From positions 1-64,000 of the forward strand of contig NZ_JAKLTS010000004.1 of assembly GCF_022012445.1 (NCBI RefSeq): 64,000 nt of DNA. Direction: 5' to 3'. Every line of letters begins with the position of its first letter. Positions within the stretch are counted from its first letter, which is position 1. Origin of the DNA: Massilia sp. TS11 (GTDB lineage Bacteria; Pseudomonadota; Gammaproteobacteria; Burkholderiales; Burkholderiaceae_D). Of this stretch, positions 1 to 11,339 are shown piece by piece. The notes beneath the pieces were generated by a model. It ran no database searches. It saw only the letters and a program-made list of their open reading frames with translations, and was not told the DNA's origin. Position numbers and translations under genes: made by a program.

Positions 1-71
1 GCCGCTGCGGCGCGCAAAAGAAATCTGCTGTAAAGGCTTGATTCGAGGAAACATTGGAGTAAACTGCAAGC

Positions 72-443
72 ATGAACCGCTTGCACATCCTCGTTGTGGA
101 CGACAGCCTCGATACCCGGGAACTGGTGTGCGAGATGTTGCGCGCCCTCGGCCACGCGGCCACGCCCGCCAGCGATGCGGCCGCCGCGCTGACCGCCCTG
201 GGCGCCGCGCCGCATCAGGTGATGATCACCGACGTCAGCCTGGCGGGCGAATCCGGCCTGGAACTGGCGCGCGCCGCCCTCAGCCAGCACGAGGGCCTGC
301 GCGTGATCTTTGCCACCGGCCACGGCATCAGCCTGCTGCGCCATTCGCCGCTGGCCCATGCCTGCCTGCAGAAACCCTTCGACCTCGACCAGCTGAGCCA
401 GGCGCTGACGCGGGTCGCGCCGCAAGCGCGCAGCGCCGGCTAA
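72..443 (+). CDS. Single-domain response regulator (receiver only)
   Basis: A 123-aa stand-alone receiver domain with no output domain. It shows the acidic pair in VVDDS (residues 8-12), the likely phospho-acceptor Asp in MITDVS (about residue 54) and the conserved Lys in LQKPFD. Such proteins usually act in phosphorelays or by protein-protein contact. It sits 46 bp upstream of a hybrid histidine kinase on the same strand and is probably co-transcribed with it, so it may be a phospho-target of that kinase. The partner assignment is inferred from position only. Confidence 0.9.
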   Translation: MNRLHILVVDDSLDTRELVCEMLRALGHAATPASDAAAALTALGAAPHQVMITDVSLAGESGLELARAALSQHEGLRVIFATGHGISLLRHSPLAHACLQKPFDLDQLSQALTRVAPQARSAG

Positions 444-489
444 GCCAGACGCGCGCCGCACCGCGCCCGGACTGGCTAGACTGCATGAT

Positions 490-3003
490 GTGGGGATGCC
501 GCCCATGGATGAAGCTCACAATCTCGCCGCCCACCCGTTTGCTGAGGCCAGTCCCAGCCAGATCATGGCCCTGCTCGACAGCATGCCTGATGGCTTCATC
601 ACGCTCGACGCGGTCTGGCGCATCACCTATCTGAATGCCTACGCGCTCGAATACACGGGGCGCATGCAGCGCAGCAAGGCCGACCTGCTCGGCCGCTCCA
701 TCTGGGAGGCCTTTCCCGAGCTGGCCGGCACCCACGTCGAGCCGCATTTTCGCCAATCCCAGGCCAGCGGCAGTCCGGTCGCCTTCGAATTCTATTTCCC
801 GCCGCTGGCCAGCTGGTTTGAAGTGCGTACCTATCCGGCCGCCGCCGGCCTGATCGTTTACTTCCGCGACATCACCCAGCGCAAAAATGACGAGGACCAG
901 CTGCGCCAGTCCGAAGAAATGCTGCGCGTGCTGGCCAATTCGATCCCGCAACTGGCCTGGGTGACCGATGCCAATGGCGAGGCGATCTGGTTCAACCAGC
1001 GCTGGTACGAATTCACCGGTGCCGATCCGGCCGAAGGTGCCCGCCGGAACTGGAACGATCTGCACGATCCGGCCTATCTGCCGGGCGTGCTGGCCCACTG
1101 GCGCGACTGCCTGCGCACCGGTTCGGTGTTCGAGATGGAATTTCCGCTGCGCGGGCGCGACGGCGAATTCCGCTGGTTCCTCACGCGCATCAATCCCCTG
1201 CGCGACCGCTATGGCCTGGTCGTGCGCTGGTTCGGCACCAACACCGATGTCGACCAGGTCAAGCGCGCGCAGGAGGCGCTGCGCGAAGAGACCAAGATGC
1301 TCGAGCTACTCAACAGCACGGGCCTGGCCCTGACCGCCGAACGCGACCTGCACGCCCTGCTCCAGACGGTGACCGACGCCGCCACCCAGTTGTCGGGGGC
1401 CAGCTATGGCGCCTTCTTCTACACCAAGGCCGACGCCGGCCGTCCGGTGCAGATCAGCGTTGCCGGCCAGGGCAGCGCCTCGTTTGCCGAATGGTGCGAA
1501 CCGCTGAGCCAGAGCGCACACGGCCTGCGCGTCGACGACCTCGGCGCCGAAGCCATGGGCGCGGCCCAGCGCGCCTACCCCGGTCATGCGCCGGTGCGCA
1601 GCCTGCTGGCCGTGCCCGTGCGTTCGCGCGCCGGCCAAGGCTGGGGCGTGCTGGTGTTCGGCCACCCCGAGCCCTCGGTGTTCAGCGAGCGCGCCGAGCG
1701 CATGGTGGCCGGCATCGCCGCCCAGGCCGCCGTGGCGATCGACAATGCGCGCCTCTACGAAGCGAGCCAGCAGGCCGCAGACGAGCGCCGCATCCTGCTC
1801 GAACGCGAGCGCCAGGCGCGCGCCGAGGCCGAGCACACGAGCCAGATGAAGGACGAGTTTCTGGCCACGCTCTCGCACGAATTGCGCACGCCGCTGTCGG
1901 CCATCCTCGGCTGGGCCCAGCTGCTGCGGCGCCAGCCGCGCGAAATGTCCGACTGGCAGCGCGGCCTGGAAACCATCGAGCGCAATGCGCGCGTCCAGGC
2001 TCAGCTCGTCGATGATCTGCTCGACATGAGCCGGATTACAGCAGGCAAGGTGCTGCTCGACGTGCAACTGCTGAGCGCGGACGGCTTCGTCGATGCGGCC
2101 ATCGAGACCGTGCGCCCGGCCGCCGACGCCAAGCAGATCCGCATCGAGCGGGCCATCGCGCCCGATGCCGGCCTGATCGCTGGCGACCCGGCCCGGCTGC
2201 AGCAAGTCGTCTGGAATCTGCTGTCGAATGCCATCAAATTCACCCCGCGCGAAGGCCTGGTGCGGGTCGATGTGCGCGCCTTGCCCGACCATCTCGAGAT
2301 CAGCGTGGCCGATTCCGGCATCGGCATCCGGCCCGAATTCCTGCCCCATGTGTTCGAGCGCTTCCGCCAGGGCGACGCCTCGATCGCGCGCCGCCACGGC
2401 GGCCTCGGCCTGGGCCTGGCCATCGTCAAGCATCTGGTCGAGCAGCATGGCGGCACCGTGCGCGCCGAAAGTGATGGCGAACATTGTGGTGCCGCCTTCA
2501 GCCTGCTGCTGCCGCTGGCCAAGCCCGGCCAGCGCCCGCTGCGCCCTGAGCGCGCCGATCCGAACGCCGCCCCGACACCGAGCGCAGGCGCCCTGGCCGA
2601 TCTGTCCGGCCTGCGCGCCCTGGTGGTGGACGACGAGGCCGACGCCCGTGAACTTGTGCAGCGCCTGCTGGTCGAATGTGGCGCACGGGTGCAGACGGCG
2701 GCCAGCGCGGCCGAAGCCCTGCTGCTGCTCAAGCGGGAGCCGCCCGACCTGCTCGTCAGCGACCTCGGCATGCCCGGGGTCGACGGCTTCGCCTTGCTGG
2801 CCCAGATCCGCCACCTGGCGCCGGACCAGGGGGGCTGCGTACCGGCTCTGGCGCTGACGGCCCTGGCCCGGCCCGAGGACCGCGCGCGTGCACTGGCGAC
2901 CGGCTTTGCCGCCCATGTGGCCAAGCCCGTCGACGCGGCCGACCTCGTCTCAGCCGTGCGCGAGGCCGTCGGCCACGACGGTACTATCAAGCTTCCTACG
3001 TAA
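490..3003 (+). CDS. Hybrid sensor histidine kinase (PAS-PAS-GAF-HisKA-HATPase-REC)
   Basis: An 837-aa soluble hybrid kinase. Two PAS domains (about residues 25-135 and 145-260) are followed by a GAF domain (about 275-420). The HisKA domain has its phospho-His in LSHELRTPLSAI (about 463). The HATPase has the N box (LSNAIKF) and glycine boxes (DSGIGI, GGLGLGLAI). The C-terminal receiver starts about residue 708 with ALVVDDEAD, LLVSDLGMPG and VAKPVD. No transmembrane segment is seen, so the signal is probably cytoplasmic. The given start is GTG; in-frame ATGs at 496 and 505 are alternatives. The terminal receiver and the upstream single-domain receiver suggest a phosphorelay. Confidence 0.93.
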   Translation: MGMPPMDEAHNLAAHPFAEASPSQIMALLDSMPDGFITLDAVWRITYLNAYALEYTGRMQRSKADLLGRSIWEAFPELAGTHVEPHFRQSQASGSPVAFEFYFPPLASWFEVRTYPAAAGLIVYFRDITQRKNDEDQLRQSEEMLRVLANSIPQLAWVTDANGEAIWFNQRWYEFTGADPAEGARRNWNDLHDPAYLPGVLAHWRDCLRTGSVFEMEFPLRGRDGEFRWFLTRINPLRDRYGLVVRWFGTNTDVDQVKRAQEALREETKMLELLNSTGLALTAERDLHALLQTVTDAATQLSGASYGAFFYTKADAGRPVQISVAGQGSASFAEWCEPLSQSAHGLRVDDLGAEAMGAAQRAYPGHAPVRSLLAVPVRSRAGQGWGVLVFGHPEPSVFSERAERMVAGIAAQAAVAIDNARLYEASQQAADERRILLERERQARAEAEHTSQMKDEFLATLSHELRTPLSAILGWAQLLRRQPREMSDWQRGLETIERNARVQAQLVDDLLDMSRITAGKVLLDVQLLSADGFVDAAIETVRPAADAKQIRIERAIAPDAGLIAGDPARLQQVVWNLLSNAIKFTPREGLVRVDVRALPDHLEISVADSGIGIRPEFLPHVFERFRQGDASIARRHGGLGLGLAIVKHLVEQHGGTVRAESDGEHCGAAFSLLLPLAKPGQRPLRPERADPNAAPTPSAGALADLSGLRALVVDDEADARELVQRLLVECGARVQTAASAAEALLLLKREPPDLLVSDLGMPGVDGFALLAQIRHLAPDQGGCVPALALTALARPEDRARALATGFAAHVAKPVDAADLVSAVREAVGHDGTIKLPT

Positions 3004-3073
3004 GCACAAGGCGCTGTCCTACAAGAAAGTGGCGACTCCCTTGCTAGACTGAGGCAAATCATCGAGGCACCCC

Positions 3074-5293
<2,220 letters not shown>

Positions 5294-5302
<9 letters not shown>

Positions 5303-6586
5303 TTTGACCAGCGGCGTCGAGCGTTTGATCAGGAAGCGCGCCAGGGCCAGCAGACCGGTGCGCAGCGTGCCCAGAATCGCCCGGTGGTGCAGCAAATGCA
5401 GGCTGGCATACATGATGCGGGCGAAAAAGCCTTCGACAAACCAGCTGAGCCCGCGCAGCGAACCCATCAGCGTGCCAACCGAGGTCTGGGTGCCGAACGA
5501 CACCAGCGAACCGTAGTCGTGGTAGACGTAGGGCGTGGTCGGCGGCTGATGACCCTTGAGCTGGTCGCGCAGCACGCGGCACAGGTAGTCGGCCTGCTGG
5601 TGGGCGGCCTGGGCGCGCGGCGGCACCAGTTTGCCGTCCTCGCCCGGGCAGGCGGCGCAATCGCCGAGAGCATAGATGCCCTCGAAGCCCGGCACGCGCA
5701 GCTGGCGGTCGACTTCGATCTGCCCGTGCTTGTGCAGCGGCAGGCCCAGATTGGCCAAGAGCGGCGGCGCCTTGATGCCGGCGGCCCACACGCACAGGTC
5801 GACCGGATAGACATTGCCCTTGCCGTCCTTCACCTGATCGGGGCCGATCTCCGTCACGCGGCAGTCGGTGACGACGTGCACGGCGCGCTGTTCGAGCAGC
5901 TTGAGGGCGGCGCTGGCCACCCGCTCCGGCAGCGGCGCGAGGATGCGCGGCGCGCCTTCAAGCAAGGTGATGCGCACGTCGCGCTGCGGCACCAGCGGGC
6001 GCAGGCCGTAGGCGGCATACACGCGGCTGGCTTCGCGCAGTTCGGCCGCCAGCTCGACGCCGGTGGCACCGCCGCCGATGATGACCACGTCCAGGCCGCG
6101 CGGGTGGTCGGCACTCTGGTTCTCGCTGACGGTCAGCAGGCGCAGCAGGGTCAGGCGGAAATGCTCGGCATCCTCGGTGGCGTTGAGGGCAATCGTGTGT
6201 TCGGCCGCGCCCGGCACGCCGAAATAATTGGCGACCGAGCCGACCGCGATGACGACATGGTCGGCGTCGAGCGTGCGTTCGGGCAGCACCGGCTGGCCGC
6301 CCTCCTGCACGGCCCCGATCGTCAGGCGGCGCGTGTGCGGATCGAGGGCCGTCAGCGGCCCGTAGACAAAGCGAAAGGCATTGTCATGCGCCAGCATCTG
6401 GTAGGACAGACCTTCCTGGTGGACATCGAGGGTGCCGGCGGCGACCTCGTGCAGAGAAGGTTTCCAGATATGGTAGAGGCGGCTATCGACCAGGGTCACA
6501 CGCCCCGGCCCGAACTGGCGCCCCAGCTTACAGGCGAGCTCCAGCCCCCCTGCCCCACCACCGACGATCACGACTTCGCTATGCAC
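5294..6586 (-). CDS. Type II NADH dehydrogenase-like FAD oxidoreductase
   Basis: A 430-aa single-subunit flavoprotein of the NDH-2 family, which passes electrons from NADH to quinone without pumping protons. Two dinucleotide folds are visible: VVIVGGGAGGLELA at the N-terminus (FAD) and VVIIGGGATGVELA about residue 165 (NADH). The FAD-closing motif ALGDCAACP is near residue 310. The C-terminal end is basic and hydrophobic, as expected for membrane attachment. The start is GTG at 6586, chosen because GGAGGA lies 4 bp upstream. The family includes ndh, but substrate specificity cannot be fixed from sequence. Confidence 0.88.
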
Positions 6587-6653
6587 AGCGTCCTCCTTGC
6601 TGATGTGGCAAACAGGACAAGTGTAGCCGTTTGTGCAATCGGCTGCCGGCCAG

Positions 6654-7391
6654 CTACCAGAAACGTGCCAACGGCAGCACCACGCCGCCAAACACGGACG
6701 TGCCGCCACTTGCCCCATTCAGACCGCGCGCCATGCCGATGTCGAACGTCAGGCGCTTGTGGGGGCTGTAGCTGAGCGACAGCAAGGCCTGCGCAGTCGA
6801 GTCCGTCCCCGCGCGGCGCGTCCCCGACCATTCGACACCGAGGCCCCAGCTTTCGTTCACCGGATGCGAGAACGAGGCCGAGTAGGCCGTCTGGGTGCGG
6901 CCTTCGCCGGGAGCAATGCCACCGACCCGGGTCAGGCCCAGATTGACATCGGCATGCAGGGCGCCCCAGTTCTGGCTGTAGATGCCGGTCAGCGTCGTGT
7001 CCGGCTTGTCATTGCCGAGCCCACGGCCCGAGCTCGGCACGGTGCGCCCGAGTTCCAGCCCGAAAGCCTGCTCATCGTCGAGCACGAAGGCGCGCTTGAG
7101 CACGAAGCTGGTGTCGCCCAGGCCCTGGCGCCCGTCGGCCCGCACCCAGGCTTCACCGCCGACCAACACCCCCCATGCCTCATTGAAGGCCAGCTTCAGC
7201 AGATACGGTGTGCTGCTGCGCCGGCTGGCGCCATCGCGCTGGCGCAGGCCGCCGAATTCCAGTTCGAGCTGGCCCGGCGCCGGCAGATTGGCCGGGTTCG
7301 ACACCGAGGGGCGGTAAGGCGTGATCTCCGGCTCGTCGGCATGGGCGCAGCCCGCGGCCAGGGCCAGGGCGATGAACAAGACTGGGCGCAT
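6654..7391 (-). CDS. Outer-membrane beta-barrel protein (transporter-like)
   Basis: A 245-aa exported protein with a signal peptide (hydrophobic residues 3-15, cleavage likely after the alanine-rich segment near residue 19). Alternating beta-strand patterns run throughout and it ends in an aromatic residue (PLARFW), the usual signature for Bam-mediated insertion. It resembles the 'MetA-pathway phenol degradation/transporter' barrel family, whose members lack proven substrates. It lies 12 bp downstream of the LytTR regulator stop on the same strand and may be co-transcribed with the LytS/LytTR pair. Confidence 0.78.
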   Translation of the reverse strand: MRPVLFIALALAAGCAHADEPEITPYRPSVSNPANLPAPGQLELEFGGLRQRDGASRRSSTPYLLKLAFNEAWGVLVGGEAWVRADGRQGLGDTSFVLKRAFVLDDEQAFGLELGRTVPSSGRGLGNDKPDTTLTGIYSQNWGALHADVNLGLTRVGGIAPGEGRTQTAYSASFSHPVNESWGLGVEWSGTRRAGTDSTAQALLSLSYSPHKRLTFDIGMARGLNGASGGTSVFGGVVLPLARFW

Positions 7392-7403
7392 CGGCCCTCC
7401 TTC

Positions 7404-8168
7404 TTACATGGATCGGAACAGGGACATGAACGGCTGGCTGACCGCGAGGGTCTCGGGCCGGTTTTTCAGGCGCACGATACCACGCCCGGTCTCGTCGCGG
7501 GTGACCCCGGCCACCGCCCGCATATTCACGATGGTGGAACGGTGGATCTGCTTGAAGATGGCCGGGTCGAGCACCTCGAGCAGCTCGCGCAGCGGCTTGC
7601 GCAGCAGGGCCTCGCCCTCGGCCGTCATCACCACCGTGTACTTGGTATCGGAGCGGAAGTAGGCCACATCCTCGATCAGGATCAGGCGCGTCTCATTGCC
7701 GGCGCTGGCCGTCAGCCAGACCAGGGGCGGCGCCTTGCTCTGCTGCCCCAGGCTGCCGGACAGCTGGCGCACCAGATCGGCCAGGCCGGCCGCGCTGCCG
7801 GGCGTGGTGCGCTGGCGCAGGCGGCGGCAGGTCTCGGCCAGGCGTTCGTGCTGCACCGGTTTCAACAGGTAGTCGAGCGCGCCCTTGTTGAAGGCGTCGA
7901 TCGCATACTGGTCGTAGGCGGTCACGAACACCACCTGGGTGTGCGGGCTGGCCTCGGCCATCGCGGCCGCCACTTCCATCCCGCTCAGGCCCGGCATGCG
8001 GATGTCGAGAAAGGCCACCTCGGGCTGGGCTTCGGCGATCGCCTCGAGCGCGCTGCCGCCATCCTCGCAGGCCGCCACCACCTCGAGTTCGGGCCAGACC
8101 TCGCCCAGCAGGCGGATCAGGTCTTCGCGCAGCAGGCTTTCATCTTCGGCGACGACACACTTAGTCAT
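7404..8168 (-). CDS. LytTR-family response regulator
   Basis: A 254-aa regulator. The N-terminal receiver has CVVAEDESLL, phospho-Asp in VAFLDIRMPG and Lys in YLLKPVQ. The C-terminal LytTR DNA-binding domain (about 150-254) includes IEDVAYFRSDTKYT and QIHRSTIVNM. The start at 8168 overlaps the stop of the upstream kinase gene by 8 bp, which indicates translational coupling and pairs the two as a two-component system. The target genes are unknown; the outer-membrane barrel gene directly downstream is one candidate. Confidence 0.93.
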   Translation of the reverse strand: MTKCVVAEDESLLREDLIRLLGEVWPELEVVAACEDGGSALEAIAEAQPEVAFLDIRMPGLSGMEVAAAMAEASPHTQVVFVTAYDQYAIDAFNKGALDYLLKPVQHERLAETCRRLRQRTTPGSAAGLADLVRQLSGSLGQQSKAPPLVWLTASAGNETRLILIEDVAYFRSDTKYTVVMTAEGEALLRKPLRELLEVLDPAIFKQIHRSTIVNMRAVAGVTRDETGRGIVRLKNRPETLAVSQPFMSLFRSM

Positions 8169-9420
8169 GCTGGCCTCCGGCGATCGGTGCGTTGGGAACG
8201 GTGATGGTGGCCGCCACCCCGCTCGGGAAGTTGGCCACGATGGCGAAGCTGGCGTCGGCCCCGTAGGCCAGGCGCAGGCGCTCGCGCACATTGCGCAGGC
8301 CGATGCCGGTGCCGCCCGTCTCGGCCGAGAAGCCGCGCCCGTCGTCGGCCACGGTCACGGCCAGCTTGTCGTCGATGGTGCGCGCGATGATCCAGACATT
8401 GCCGCCGCCCGGTTTGGGCTCGAGCCCGTGCTTGATGGCGTTCTCCACCAGGGTCTGCAGCATCATCGAGGGGAACAGCACGGCTTTCAGCGGCTCGGCC
8501 ACGTCGATCTGCAGATGCAGGCGCGGGCCCATGCGGATCTTCAGGATATCGAGGTAGGCGCGCGCCCGTTCCAGCTCCTCGCCCAGGGTCGACAGCGAAT
8601 CCTCGGTGCGCGGCAGCGAGTGGCGCAGGTACTGGATCAGATTCCCCAGCATCTGGTCGGCGCGCGCCGGGTCGCTGCGCGTCAGCAGCTGGGCATTGGC
8701 CAGGGTGTTATACAGGAAGTGCGGTTCGACCTGGGCATGCAGCAGATTGAGCTTGGCGACGGTCAGCTCCTTTTCCGTCATGGTCTGCTGGACGCTGGCC
8801 TTTTCGCCGCGCCGCGCCTCGGCCACGCGCCGCGTCAGGGCGCGCATGATGGCCTCGGCGTTCTCCAGATTGGTGCCGTCGTCCACCAGGAACAGGTCGG
8901 CCCAGGCCGAGCGCTCCGGCTCGCACAGCACGGTCACGCTGGCCGCGTCGCCATTCGGCGTGATGGTGGCATACACCTGGTTGCGGGCCGACCCAAAATA
9001 CTCGAACACGCGCCACTTGAGCGACATGAAGGCCGAATACGGCTCGATGCGGCGCAGCTTGGCGCGCACCTGCAGGCTGTCGGGCGCGGCCTCGATATCG
9101 TGGGCGCCGGGCAGATCGCGGATCGCCGCTTCCACCATGCCGAAAGCGAAATTGGCGTCGAACGGAATCTCGATCTGGCGCCGGTGACGGCTGCCCAGGG
9201 CGTCCAGCGAGACGGCGCCGGCGATCAGGCGCACCCGCCGCACATGGCTGATCAGGCCACTGAGGATGATCAGATGGATGATGAAGCCGGCCAGCACGAA
9301 GTAGCCGCCATTCGGGCGGTCGTGCTGCATCGCGGTTTCCACCAGCAGCACGCTGGAGAGGATGTACACCACTGCCCACGCGAGCAGGATGCGGAAGACG
9401 AAGAAGAGGCTTGCGAACAT
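8161..9420 (-). CDS. LytS/YehU-type membrane sensor histidine kinase
   Basis: A 419-aa kinase. Two N-terminal transmembrane helices (about residues 5-25 and 40-62) anchor it in the inner membrane. A cytoplasmic domain precedes the His_kinase box AQVEPHFLYNTLANAQ and an HATPase with VENAIKHGLEPK and VADDGRGF. The start at 9420 is preceded by AGGAAG. It is coupled to the LytTR regulator downstream by an 8-bp overlap. There is no large periplasmic sensor domain, so the signal is probably sensed in or near the membrane. Confidence 0.92.
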   Translation of the reverse strand: MFASLFFVFRILLAWAVVYILSSVLLVETAMQHDRPNGGYFVLAGFIIHLIILSGLISHVRRVRLIAGAVSLDALGSRHRRQIEIPFDANFAFGMVEAAIRDLPGAHDIEAAPDSLQVRAKLRRIEPYSAFMSLKWRVFEYFGSARNQVYATITPNGDAASVTVLCEPERSAWADLFLVDDGTNLENAEAIMRALTRRVAEARRGEKASVQQTMTEKELTVAKLNLLHAQVEPHFLYNTLANAQLLTRSDPARADQMLGNLIQYLRHSLPRTEDSLSTLGEELERARAYLDILKIRMGPRLHLQIDVAEPLKAVLFPSMMLQTLVENAIKHGLEPKPGGGNVWIIARTIDDKLAVTVADDGRGFSAETGGTGIGLRNVRERLRLAYGADASFAIVANFPSGVAATITVPNAPIAGGQHD

Positions 9421-9539
9421 GATGGCTTCCTGTGGTTGGGGAATGGGCGCAGGATAGCGAGATCCCGCGCCCACCCGGGCCATCGTGCGACGAAAGCCCG
9501 CAGGAGCCGACGAAACCGGGCAAAACCCGGATCAGCCCA

Positions 9540-11339
9540 TCACGCTTTTTGGCTGGCGATCCACGACTCCACGGTGGCGGAGAGCACGTCGAGCGGCACC
9601 ACCCCGGCGCGCAGGATAACATCGTGGAAGGCCTTGAGGTCGAATTTCGCCCCGAGCGCTTTCTGCGCCTTCTCGCGCAGTTCCAGGATGCGCAGCATGC
9701 CGATCATGTAGGCGCAGGCCTGGCCCGGCATGGCCACGTAGCGCTCGACTTCCTGCGCCCCGATGCCATACGCGATGCCCTGCTCGCGCGTCCAGCCCTT
9801 GGCATGGATGCCGGTGTCGACCACCAGGCGGCGGGCGCGGAACAGTTCCGAGCCGAGCGCGCCGAGCAGGCCAGGCACATCATCCTTGTACCAGCCCTGC
9901 TCCACAGCCAGGCGTTCGGCGTACAGCGCCCAGCCTTCCGAGTTGGCCGAGCCGCCCGAGAACAGGCGCGAGCTGCGGTACTTGGGCAGGCCCTTCTCCT
10001 CCTGCACGATGGCCAGCTGGAAGTGATGGCCCGGCACCGCCTCGTGGTAGGACAGGCTGCGCATGCGCGGAATATTGAAGCTCGGCCCGCGCAGCGGCAC
10101 CCAGAACACGCCCGGCAGACTGCCGTCCGGCGCCGGCACCGTGTAGTGGGCAGCGGCGGTCGGCTCGGTAATGGCCGGTTCGCGGCGCACGTCGACCGGG
10201 GCCTTGGGCATCAGGTTGAACACGGCCTTGCTGCGCTCCAGCGCGTCCTTCACGTAGGCCTTGTACTTGGCCAGGATCTCGGGACGCGGATCGGGCGAGG
10301 CCGGCGGCGACAGGCGCGCGTCGAGCTGGTTCATGCGGGTTTCGACATCGCCCTCGGTCAGGCCCAGGCTGCGCAGATGCTTGTCCATCTCCGCTTCCAG
10401 GCGCGCCACTTCGCGCAGGCCGATCGCGTGAATCTGTTCGGCCGTCAGCTTGGTGCTCGTGTAGTTTTCCAGCGCGCGCGCATAGGCCTTGTCGCCGCCG
10501 GGCAGACGCGAGATGCCGGCCGTGGCCGTGGTCTTCGGATGCAGCTCGGCCAGGTAGGCGGCGATGCGCTGCCAGGCCGGCCGCACGCTGCGCTCCACGG
10601 TGGCGGTGGCGCGCGCCACGGCCAGCTGACGCTGGGCGGCGTCCAGGCCCTGCACCTTGGCGCTGCGCTCGGCCAGCGAGGACACCAGCACGTTATTGAC
10701 GGCGTCCGGCTTCAGGAAGGCGTCCACCTGGGCCTGGGCGCGCTCCAGAATGAAGCGCGGCGGCAGCATGCCGCGCGCGGTGGCGCTGCGCGACCGGGCC
10801 AGGGCTTCGTCGACGCGCTCGGCCACCTGCTCGAGGCGATTCTGATAATTGGCGATGTCGTCGGCGTTGCGGATCGGGTGCTGGTTGGACAGGAAGTTCA
10901 CCAGATTGACGTGCACGCCGCGGAACTGGTCGAAGGCGAAGTTGAAGTCTTCGAAGGCGGCGTTGGCGACCGCGTTTTCCAGCGTCCAGCGCATGGTCTG
11001 CTGGGAGATGCGCTGGGTGGCGTCGAGCGGCGCCTTGTCGAACTTGGCCAGGCCGGCCAGGCCCTGCTTGGCCAGGGCCACACGGGCGGCACGCGCGGCC
11101 GGGGTCTGCGGCGTCAGCTGGCCGTCCAGGGCCTGCTGCTCCTTGCCGCTGAAGTACTGGCTGATGGTCGCCATTTCCGGCACCTGGCGCGCCCAGTCGG
11201 CCGAGAAGCGCTCGGCCCACTGGTCAAACGCGGCGTAGGGCACGCTGGCGGCGGCCGGTGCTGCGGCCAGCGCCGGTGCGGCCGGGACGATGCTGCCAAA
11301 CGCGGCCAGCAGGGACAGGGTGATCAGGCTGCGCTTCAT
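9540..11339 (-). CDS. Exported DUF885 family protein (putative metallopeptidase)
   Basis: A 599-aa protein with a Sec signal peptide (hydrophobic core about residues 5-20, alanine-rich cleavage region). It matches the DUF885 family, whose members are thought to be zinc carboxypeptidase-like enzymes. A metal-site candidate is YHEAVPGHHF (about residues 427-436). Its ATG overlaps the stop of the upstream amidohydrolase gene by 4 bp, so the two exported hydrolases are one transcriptional unit, perhaps for peptide scavenging in the periplasm. Confidence 0.88.
   Translation of the reverse strand: MKRSLITLSLLAAFGSIVPAAPALAAAPAAASVPYAAFDQWAERFSADWARQVPEMATISQYFSGKEQQALDGQLTPQTPAARAARVALAKQGLAGLAKFDKAPLDATQRISQQTMRWTLENAVANAAFEDFNFAFDQFRGVHVNLVNFLSNQHPIRNADDIANYQNRLEQVAERVDEALARSRSATARGMLPPRFILERAQAQVDAFLKPDAVNNVLVSSLAERSAKVQGLDAAQRQLAVARATATVERSVRPAWQRIAAYLAELHPKTTATAGISRLPGGDKAYARALENYTSTKLTAEQIHAIGLREVARLEAEMDKHLRSLGLTEGDVETRMNQLDARLSPPASPDPRPEILAKYKAYVKDALERSKAVFNLMPKAPVDVRREPAITEPTAAAHYTVPAPDGSLPGVFWVPLRGPSFNIPRMRSLSYHEAVPGHHFQLAIVQEEKGLPKYRSSRLFSGGSANSEGWALYAERLAVEQGWYKDDVPGLLGALGSELFRARRLVVDTGIHAKGWTREQGIAYGIGAQEVERYVAMPGQACAYMIGMLRILELREKAQKALGAKFDLKAFHDVILRAGVVPLDVLSATVESWIASQKA

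Noticed and set aside
1306-2916. A 536-aa minus-strand frame opposite the hybrid kinase
   Set aside because: Shadow of the kinase gene; the plus-strand protein has all kinase and receiver motifs.
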